Notes under the pieces: generated by a model
What the model saw: the letters and a program-made list of their open reading frames with translations, nothing else
Databases searched by the model: none
What the model was told of the DNA's origin: nothing
Shown here: positions 1-6,744 of the stretch, one piece after another
Layout: every line of letters starts with the position of its first letter
How positions within the stretch are numbered: position 1 is the first letter of the stretch
Position numbers and translations under genes: made by a program
Assembly: GCA_963839955.1 (NCBI GenBank)
Contig: CAWIXB010000001.1
Span: 3,162,001-3,226,000 of the forward strand
Length of the DNA stretch: 64,000 nt
Direction: 5' to 3'
Source of the DNA: CAWIXB01 sp963839955
GTDB lineage: Bacteria; Actinomycetota; Actinomycetes; JACCUZ01

Positions 1-3000
1 GCGCGGCCATGAAAGCCAGGTCGAGACCTACCCGGGTCGTCGGGAGGTCGCGGACCGGACCGATCTCGAGCCCGGGACCGGAGAGCCCCTCGCTGGGATC
101 CCGGTCGAGGGTGAACGCAGCCCCGAACAGGGGTGTGGCCCCGGCTACGCGCTCGTGCGCGCGCACCTCTTCTACGGCGAGGTGGAACGGCATCTGCTCG
201 TGGTCGTGCGCCTCGATGCAGGCCGCGGACGTTCGCGCCAGCATCTCCTCGAACGTCGGGTTGCCCGACACATCGACGCGCAGCCCGATCATGTTCACGA
301 AGTAGCCGACCAGGTGTTCCGTCCCGGGCAGCCGACGGTTGGCGAACGGTGTGCCGACGCACAAGTCCTCGCCACCTGTAGCCCCACGAAGCATCGCGAA
401 GAACGCCGCGAGCAGGACCGCGAACGGGGTCGTCCCGGCGTCCGATGCGGTGCGCCGGACGTCGCTCATCACCCCAGCGGGGAGCGTCGCGAAGAGCGTG
501 CTCCCGGCGAAGTCGTGGTCGGGTCTGCGGGCATGGTCGTAGGGCAGCGGGGCCGGCTCCAGGCCGGCCAGCGCACGGCGCCAGTAGTCGCGCAGACGGC
601 GACCCTCCTGTCCACGCATCGCGGTCCACTGGTCCACCGCGTAGTCCTGGTAGCTCAACGCGAGCGGCGGCAGGGCGGGCGCGGCCGGGTCGGCGAGGTG
701 CCGGTAGGCAGCCATCAGGTCGCGGAGGAAGACTCGCTCCGACCAATGGTCCATGACGAGGTGATGGGCGACGAGCAGGAACAGCGCACGGTCCGGCTCC
801 AGCCGGAAGCACACCGCCTTGGCCGGTGCCCCGGACTCGATGTCCACGCCCTCCTCGGTGATGACCTGACAGGCCTCCCACGCGACCAAGCCGCGCTCGT
901 CGGCGCTGTCACCGACCGGGTCGATCACCGTGAGCACGTCATCCGGTACGTCGGCGAGGACCTGCACCGGCTGCCCGCCGGACGTGACGAACGCGGTGCG
1001 CAGCGGCTCGTGCCTGGTGACGACCTCGCGCACCGCGTCCCCAAGGATCGCGATGTCGAGCTCACCCTTGAGCTCGCACACGACGGCGGACATGTACAGC
1101 GCCGGCGCATCGGTGGCAACACGCGTCAGGAACCACAGTCCCTGCTGGGTCAGCGAGAGCGGGGCGGCGTCTGCCAGCCCGGTGCGCTCGTGCAGCGTTT
1201 CCGACACCAGCTCGCGGCGGCGGCGCAGCTGGTCGTCGCGGGTCCCTGGTGTCGGTGCCGCGGTGCTCATCCGCGACTCCACCAGCCGCGCCAGCTCGTG
1301 GAGGCGCGAGTTCCGGTAGATCTCGGACAGCTCCAGGTCGATCCCCAGCTCCTCGGTCAGCTCGGTGGCGAGGCGGACGACCTGCAAGGAATCCCCGCCG
1401 AGGTCGAAGAAGTCGGCTGACGCGGGAACCGGCTCCACATCGAGCACCCGGGACCAGATTCCGGCGAGCGAGGCCTCAGCGGGCGAACGAGGTGCGTCGA
1501 AGGGGAGCTGCTCTGCCGGTGGAGGAGTGCCGAGTGCGCGCCGGTCCGTCTTGCCGTTGGCGTTGAGCGGGAGTCCCTCCTGAAGGATCACGAACCTGGC
1601 CGGGACCATGAACGAGGGCAGACGTTCGGCCAGGAATGCGCGCAGGTCCGCGAGGTCGAGGTCGCCACGAGCCGCCACGTGGCACACGAGATGGGTCTGT
1701 CCGGTCGAAGCTGCGGCGGCCGCCGTCACCACAGCCTGGGCGACCTCCGGGTGCATCTCCACGAAGGTCTCGACCTCTCCGGGGTTCACCCGGGCGCCGT
1801 GCACCTTGATGAGACCGGCCTCGCGACCCAGGAACTCCAGGTTGCCGTCCTCCAGGAATCGCGCGAGGTCGCCGGTGCGGTACAGCCGGGCGCCGGGGGG
1901 ACCACCCGGAGAGGGCACGAACCGGTCTGCGGTGGCTCCGGCGGCCGCGAGATAGCCCCGGGCGAGCGAGACCCCACCGACATAGACCTCGCCCGGAAGA
2001 CCCAGCGGGACCGGCTCCAGCTCCGGGTCGAGGAGGTGCATCTCGGTGTTGGGGATGACGCGGCCGATGGGCAGCACGTCATCCGGCCCGGGCGACTCCT
2101 CCCCCAGATGGAAGTAGCTTGCGGTCGCTGTCGCCTCCGTCGGGCCGTATACGTGCACGAGGGGGACACCGAGGTCACGCCACCGACGCACCGTCTCCGT
2201 CTTTGCCCGCTCGCTACCCATGAGCACCAACCGGAGTGACTCCGGCACCGGCCTTCCGGTTCGGGTCAGGTAGTCGGTCAGCTCGTGCCAGTGCGGCGTC
2301 GTGATGCCCACGATCGTCGCCGCATCGCGCTCGAGGTTGTCCAGCAGCCTCGGCACCGACGGCATCCCCTGGCGGTAGCCGGCCAGCACGAGCGTGCCAC
2401 CGGCAACCAGCGAAGGGAACGCCTCCTCGAGGAACCCCGAGAAGCTCGGTGAGGCCAGCTGGAAGAAGCGGTCCTCGGTCGTAAGCGCGAGCCGCTCAGC
2501 CGCGCAGTGGCACAGGTTCCCCAGGCCACGATGGCTGAGCACCACGCCCTTGGAGCTCCCCGTCGAGGCGGAGGTGAACAAGGTGCAGGCCGCGCTGTCG
2601 GGGTGGACTCGCAACGGCCCGGCCGCGCCAGCCGCACCATCCGATCGCAGCGCACCGACGTCGAGGACAGGCGACCCGTCGGGCACCTGGCCGAGGAGGT
2701 CCGCGGTGGTCACCACCACGGCACCCGGGACCATGGCGAGCAGCTCGGTGACGCGCCGCCGCGGGTACTCCGGATCGACGGGCACGAAGGTCGCGCCGAT
2801 GGAGAACGCTCCGAGCGCCCCCACCATGAAGTCGACGGACGGTGGCAGCAGCAGCACGACGGGGGACTCGGCGGTGACGCCGAGCTCCCGGAGCTGCGCG
2901 CCGAGAACCATGGCGCGGCCCGCCAGCTCGCCGTAGGACAAGGTTCGGCGCCCGGAGATGACGGCGGCGTGCTCGCGACGATGACGCGCGTGGCGGAGCA

Positions 3001-3541
3001 CCGCATCGAGCACGGTCGTCTCCTCGGCCGGCTCGAAGATCCGCGTGCTGCCGATCGCCACGCTGACCTGCGGGATCCCGGCATCGTGGCCCAGACCCGC
3101 TCGCAGCCCGGTCAGCAGCTGGTCGACCCCTGCAGCAGGCACGACCTCGGGGTCGAACCACACGTGAACCTGTCCCCTGTCGCGGTCCGCGACCAGGGTG
3201 ACCGCGGTCGCGTGACCTCGCCCGGAGCCGTTCCCCGACTCCTGTAGAGGCGCTTGGTCCGAGACGGCCACCATGGCCATCGGCGCAGCGCCTCCGTCGT
3301 CGTCTCCTCGTTGCGTCGAGGCGTAGCGGTCGAGCAGGCGCGCCAGCACGTCTTCCAACTGCTCGCGCTGCACGGGACCGAGAGAGGCACCATGCCGCTC
3401 CCAGCGCGGGCGGGCTGTGCGGTTGGCTCTCCGCGAGTAGGGCAACGGTGCCGGTCCGAACCGGCGAAGCGCTGCGGTCCCGCCGACCGGGATGGTCAGC
3501 ACGCTGCCGGAGGCGACTCCGGACACCGTCGCGTCATCCAT
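1..3541 (-). CDS. NRPS protein A-PCP-C (3' end beyond window)
   Basis: Multidomain peptide synthetase, 1180 codons visible, continuing past the left edge. Residues 1-180 are poorly recognisable; their end looks like the C-terminal lobe of a condensation domain. An adenylation domain follows (about 185-665) with core A3 written TSASTGSSKG (323-332), YGPTE (465-469), YRTGD (554-558) and the A10 lysine K664 in NGKTDRRAL. A PCP carries its phosphopantetheine serine at S718 (LGGDS). A condensation domain (from about 785) has its active site as HHLVMDH (926-932), where HHxxxDG is usual. In the A4 region the sequence is PSFSGF (365-370), so the Asp that normally binds the substrate alpha-amino group is S368; the substrate is probably not an ordinary alpha-amino acid. 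The ATG overlaps the stop of the upstream aminotransferase gene (ATGGATGA), so the two are translationally coupled. Domain calls are firm; the substrate and full length are not known. Confidence 0.93.
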   Translation of the reverse strand, partial: MDDATVSGVASGSVLTIPVGGTAALRRFGPAPLPYSRRANRTARPRWERHGASLGPVQREQLEDVLARLLDRYASTQRGDDDGGAAPMAMVAVSDQAPLQESGNGSGRGHATAVTLVADRDRGQVHVWFDPEVVPAAGVDQLLTGLRAGLGHDAGIPQVSVAIGSTRIFEPAEETTVLDAVLRHARHRREHAAVISGRRTLSYGELAGRAMVLGAQLRELGVTAESPVVLLLPPSVDFMVGALGAFSIGATFVPVDPEYPRRRVTELLAMVPGAVVVTTADLLGQVPDGSPVLDVGALRSDGAAGAAGPLRVHPDSAACTLFTSASTGSSKGVVLSHRGLGNLCHCAAERLALTTEDRFFQLASPSFSGFLEEAFPSLVAGGTLVLAGYRQGMPSVPRLLDNLERDAATIVGITTPHWHELTDYLTRTGRPVPESLRLVLMGSERAKTETVRRWRDLGVPLVHVYGPTEATATASYFHLGEESPGPDDVLPIGRVIPNTEMHLLDPELEPVPLGLPGEVYVGGVSLARGYLAAAGATADRFVPSPGGPPGARLYRTGDLARFLEDGNLEFLGREAGLIKVHGARVNPGEVETFVEMHPEVAQAVVTAAAAASTGQTHLVCHVAARGDLDLADLRAFLAERLPSFMVPARFVILQEGLPLNANGKTDRRALGTPPPAEQLPFDAPRSPAEASLAGIWSRVLDVEPVPASADFFDLGGDSLQVVRLATELTEELGIDLELSEIYRNSRLHELARLVESRMSTAAPTPGTRDDQLRRRRELVSETLHERTGLADAAPLSLTQQGLWFLTRVATDAPALYMSAVVCELKGELDIAILGDAVREVVTRHEPLRTAFVTSGGQPVQVLADVPDDVLTVIDPVGDSADERGLVAWEACQVITEEGVDIESGAPAKAVCFRLEPDRALFLLVAHHLVMDHWSERVFLRDLMAAYRHLADPAAPALPPLALSYQDYAVDQWTAMRGQEGRRLRDYWRRALAGLEPAPLPYDHARRPDHDFAGSTLFATLPAGVMSDVRRTASDAGTTPFAVLLAAFFAMLRGATGGEDLCVGTPFANRRLPGTEHLVGYFVNMIGLRVDVSGNPTFEEMLARTSAACIEAHDHEQMPFHLAVEEVRAHERVAGATPLFGAAFTLDRDPSEGLSGPGLEIGPVRDLPTTRVGLDLAFMAA

Positions 3542-4721
3542 CGTCGTTTCCTCTCGTGGCACACCTCATGACCTCCTGGACGGCGACTGCCGCCGCTCCG
3601 GGGGTGGGTTCGAGTCCGACCTCGCGCAGGACGAGCTCCACGGCCGTCACGACCGAGACCGCGTCGAAGACGTCGACCTCCCCGGCATGTCCGACGCGCA
3701 GCAGGCGGTCGGCCCACTCGCCGTTTCCTGCCGCGACCTGCACGCCGTGGCAGGTGACCAGACGACTGACCAGGTCGCGTCCGCTGATCGCATCGGGGAG
3801 CCGCAGTGCCGTCATCGTCGGGCTGGCCGAGGCATCGTCGGACAGGGGCTCGAGCCCGAGCGCCCGGCAGCCGGCACGGAGGACGCGGCCGACGAGCGCG
3901 TGCCGGTCCGTGATCGCGGGGAGCCCTTCGGCCATGACCAGGTCGACGGCGCGGTCGAACTGCACGATGAGACCGACCGCCGGGGTGAACGGGGTGATCG
4001 CTGCTTCGTCGTAGGCCCGGCGCGCGGCACGCCAGTCGAAGTAGTAGCGCGGCAACCGGGCGGTCTCGACCTTCTTCCATGCCGCGTCGCTGACACTGAC
4101 GAAGGACAGGCCGGGGGGCGCCATCAGTGCCTTCTGCGACGCACCGACCGCGACGTCGACGCCACATCGGTCGGCGTTGATCGGCACCGCACCGACGCTT
4201 GCCACGGCATCGATGACGACCAGGCGGTCACCGACCGCTTCGGCGAACGCGGCAAGGTCGTTGAGCATGCCCGTCGACGACTCGGAGTGGACCGCGAACG
4301 CCGCCACGATCGAAGGGTTGTCCCGCACCGCCTGCCGCACCCGGTCGAGGTCCAACGGGGAGCCCCAGGGCGCTTCGATGTGCTCCACCTTGAGGCCGAA
4401 GGCCGAGCACATCTCCGACCACCGCTCGCCGTAGAACCCGTTGCTGGCCACGAGCACGCCGTCGCCCGGCGACAGCAGGTTCTGCACCGCTGACTCCTGG
4501 GCGCCGGTGGCGCTGGCGGCGAAGGTAAGGACGTCGCCCTGTGTGCCGAGCACGTGCTGCAAGCGTCCGGTGAGGCGCCGGAACAGGTGCGCGAACTCGT
4601 CGGTGCGTTCGTCGAAGACCGGCAGTGCACCCGCCGCCGACACTTCGGGAGGGAGCAGCGTCGGTCCGCCCACCATCAGCCGCGGCCGCGTCCTGGGGAA
4701 CCGAGGAGGTTGCTCTGTCAC
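3534..4721 (-). CDS. Class V PLP-dependent aminotransferase of the NRPS cluster
   Basis: About 395 residues, of the serine-glyoxylate / alanine-glyoxylate aminotransferase type. The start region MVGGPTLLPPE and the block GASQKALMAPPGL, with K197 as the predicted PLP lysine, place it in this fold. The GTG at 4721 was chosen because it forms a GTGA overlap with the thioesterase stop; a longer open frame upstream has no conservation I can see. It sits between the thioesterase and the A-PCP-C synthetase and overlaps the latter by 8 bases, so it very likely makes or removes an amino group on a building block. Exact amino donor and acceptor cannot be read from sequence; a keto/amino acid exchange for the synthetase downstream is an inference. 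Confidence 0.9.
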   Translation of the reverse strand: MTEQPPRFPRTRPRLMVGGPTLLPPEVSAAGALPVFDERTDEFAHLFRRLTGRLQHVLGTQGDVLTFAASATGAQESAVQNLLSPGDGVLVASNGFYGERWSEMCSAFGLKVEHIEAPWGSPLDLDRVRQAVRDNPSIVAAFAVHSESSTGMLNDLAAFAEAVGDRLVVIDAVASVGAVPINADRCGVDVAVGASQKALMAPPGLSFVSVSDAAWKKVETARLPRYYFDWRAARRAYDEAAITPFTPAVGLIVQFDRAVDLVMAEGLPAITDRHALVGRVLRAGCRALGLEPLSDDASASPTMTALRLPDAISGRDLVSRLVTCHGVQVAAGNGEWADRLLRVGHAGEVDVFDAVSVVTAVELVLREVGLEPTPGAAAVAVQEVMRCATRGNDDG

Positions 4722-5491
4722 GGCGTCGTGCCTTCGCTGCGGTGAGCCGAGGTCCCAAGCTCCTCGTCGAACAACGCCATGAGGGACGCCGGTGCGTCCA
4801 GGAACGTGTAGTGCGGGCCGGGCATCACGACGAAGCGAGTGTTTCCGCACGCAGCCCATCCGGACATGCGGTCGGACGGAACCTCGGTGTCCTGATCCCA
4901 GCCGATCGCGGTGACTCGGTGCGGCAGCCGGACGGACGGCCGGTGGTAGCGCTTGTTCGCTTCGATGTCGTTGCGGAGTATCTCGAGATAGACCTCGGCC
5001 AGGTCGTCGTGCAACGTGCCACCCAGCCGACCGGCCATGGTCTGCAGCTCACCGAGCAGCTCCGCGTCGTCCATCTCCAGGAACCGGCCGAAGGGTCCGT
5101 CCTGCGGCGAGACCTGGGAGGAGACGAACAGGGCGGCTGCGGGTCGGCCGGCGCAGGCGAGCCGGACACTCGCCTCGTAGGCAGGAAGGCTGGATCCGCA
5201 GTGCCCGAAGAAGGCGAACGGTCGGTCGAGAAAGGGCTCGAGCGAAGGCAACATCATCTCCACCAGCGCCTCGACGGTCTCGTAGTGCGGTTCGTGGAAC
5301 CGGTCCTCGCGCCCGGGTGGCTGGACGAAGAGAAACTCGACGCCGGTACGTCGGCGCGGCCACTGTCGGAACATGCTGGTGCCGCACCCGGAGTAGGGGA
5401 GGCAGAACAGGCGGGCCGGCGCCGAGTCGTCGGGGAACCGATCGAGCCACCCGTCGGCGGGACGCCGGGTGGTGCGGACGACGGAGGTCAC
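4718..5491 (-). CDS. Type II-like thioesterase with Cys nucleophile
   Basis: 257-residue alpha/beta-hydrolase thioesterase of the stand-alone NRPS/PKS class (GrsT-like length and start, RLFCLPYSGCG). These enzymes hydrolyse acyl groups from carrier proteins, usually to clear misprimed PCPs. The nucleophile elbow, normally GHSxG, reads GHCGS (96-100): the catalytic Ser is Cys98 and the last Gly is Ser. The catalytic His is in GPHYTF (H227) and an Asp-rich GWDQD lies before it. Cys nucleophiles are known in some NRPS thioesterase domains, for example the beta-lactone-forming domain of obafluorin synthetase. The gene overlaps the P450 stop by GTGA. It may release a P450-modified aminoacyl group from the neighbouring A-PCP protein, or simply edit; the first option is inference. 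Confidence 0.9.
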   Translation of the reverse strand: MTSVVRTTRRPADGWLDRFPDDSAPARLFCLPYSGCGTSMFRQWPRRRTGVEFLFVQPPGREDRFHEPHYETVEALVEMMLPSLEPFLDRPFAFFGHCGSSLPAYEASVRLACAGRPAAALFVSSQVSPQDGPFGRFLEMDDAELLGELQTMAGRLGGTLHDDLAEVYLEILRNDIEANKRYHRPSVRLPHRVTAIGWDQDTEVPSDRMSGWAACGNTRFVVMPGPHYTFLDAPASLMALFDEELGTSAHRSEGTTP

Positions 5492-6744
5492 GTGCGTACC
5501 TCCGCCCGCCGGGTCGCGGTGATCGGCAGGCTTTTGATGCCTGCCACGAAGTTGGAGCGCAGGTGGCGCGCCGGACCGGCCGGCTCGATCTCGGAGAACT
5601 CCTCGCCCAGGACCTCGAAGAGGAGCCGCAGCGTCTGCCGGGCAGCGTGGTGGCCGACGCAGTAGTGCGGTCCGGCACCGAACGCGAGGTGTGTGTTGGG
5701 GGTCCGGCCGACGTCGTAGGTGAAGGGGTCGCGGAATGAGCTGTCGTCACGGTTCGCGGAGCCGATCCACACCACCACGGCGTCGCCCTCTCGCACCTTG
5801 GAGCCGGCGACCTCGACGTCCCTCGTCGCGTAGCGCATGAAGTGGTTGGCCGGCGAGGACCAGCGCAGTGCCTCCTCGACCCCCGCGTCGAGGCGCTTCT
5901 CGTCCACCGCCCATGCGGGATAGCGGTCGGTCTCGAGGTGGTGCAGGAGCGTGCTGCTCGGGACGTGCGGCGAGGTGACGCTGGCGCCCATCAGCAGGCT
6001 GTAGCAGTTCGAGATGACCTCGCCGGTCGTGAGCTCCGTGCCGTCGGGGCGTCGAATGCTCACCAGTGTGGAGACCAAGTCGCTCGGCTCCTCCTCGTCC
6101 CTCTGCCGACGCTCCGACACCTGGTCGTGGAAGTAGGCGAACAGCTCCCGGTGAGCGAGCATGAGGGTCGCCTCCCGGCCGGCCGGGTCCGCGAAGTCCT
6201 CGTCGTCGGGGGCGATCGAGGCAGTGGCAAGGCGAGTGAGCGCCGGCCAGTCGTCGCTCGGGAGGCCCATCACGAGCCCGGCCACCGCGGTCGACAGCGC
6301 CATCGTCGCGGCGGCGAAATCGAGCACGTCGCCTTCGCGAGCAGGCGCCAGCAGCCGGTCGACCTCGCTGCGAAGCCGCTCCTGGTAGGTCGCCACCACG
6401 CGCGGCCGCAGCGGTCGGCCGATCGGGTGCCGGAGGTGGAAGTGGGCAGGTGGGTCGGTGACCGCCATCTGACCGCGACCTGCCGGATCCTCGCGGTCGA
6501 GCATGTCGACGATGGTGCCGCGCTCGGAGGTGAAGGTGACGGTGTCGTTGAGCACCGCCACGGCGTCGGCGTACCTGCTCACCGACCAGAACCCGCTCGT
6601 GCCCGAGTCCTGCCAGTACAGCCCTTCGTGGGCGCGGACGGCCGCGAACACGGTGTGCGGCTCGTGGTCCGAGAACAGGACGGGGTCCGCCAGGTCGACG
6701 TCCGCGAGGTTTCCGGACCACGTCGGGTCCGCACTCATCCTCAT
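5488..6744 (-). CDS. Cytochrome P450 of the NRPS cluster
   Basis: 418-residue soluble bacterial P450. The haem loop is FGAGPHYCVG with the thiolate ligand C362, and the ExxR helix is EEALR. The oxygen-activating I-helix reads MGASVTS (252-258): Thr257 is kept but the usual acidic residue before it is Val256. The ATG at 6744 overlaps the stop of the A-PCP gene (ATGA); a second ATG two codons on is also possible. An A-PCP protein next to a P450 and a small thioesterase is the layout used to beta-hydroxylate a carrier-bound amino acid (NovH/NovI, NikP1/NikQ), so hydroxylation of valyl-PCP is the likely role. Redox partners are not encoded nearby. Confidence 0.93.
   Translation of the reverse strand: MRMSADPTWSGNLADVDLADPVLFSDHEPHTVFAAVRAHEGLYWQDSGTSGFWSVSRYADAVAVLNDTVTFTSERGTIVDMLDREDPAGRGQMAVTDPPAHFHLRHPIGRPLRPRVVATYQERLRSEVDRLLAPAREGDVLDFAAATMALSTAVAGLVMGLPSDDWPALTRLATASIAPDDEDFADPAGREATLMLAHRELFAYFHDQVSERRQRDEEEPSDLVSTLVSIRRPDGTELTTGEVISNCYSLLMGASVTSPHVPSSTLLHHLETDRYPAWAVDEKRLDAGVEEALRWSSPANHFMRYATRDVEVAGSKVREGDAVVVWIGSANRDDSSFRDPFTYDVGRTPNTHLAFGAGPHYCVGHHAARQTLRLLFEVLGEEFSEIEPAGPARHLRSNFVAGIKSLPITATRRAEVRT

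Noticed and set aside
3606..3616. GGTTCGAGTCC-like tRNA T-loop word
   Set aside because: Inside the aminotransferase gene with no acceptor or anticodon stem around it.
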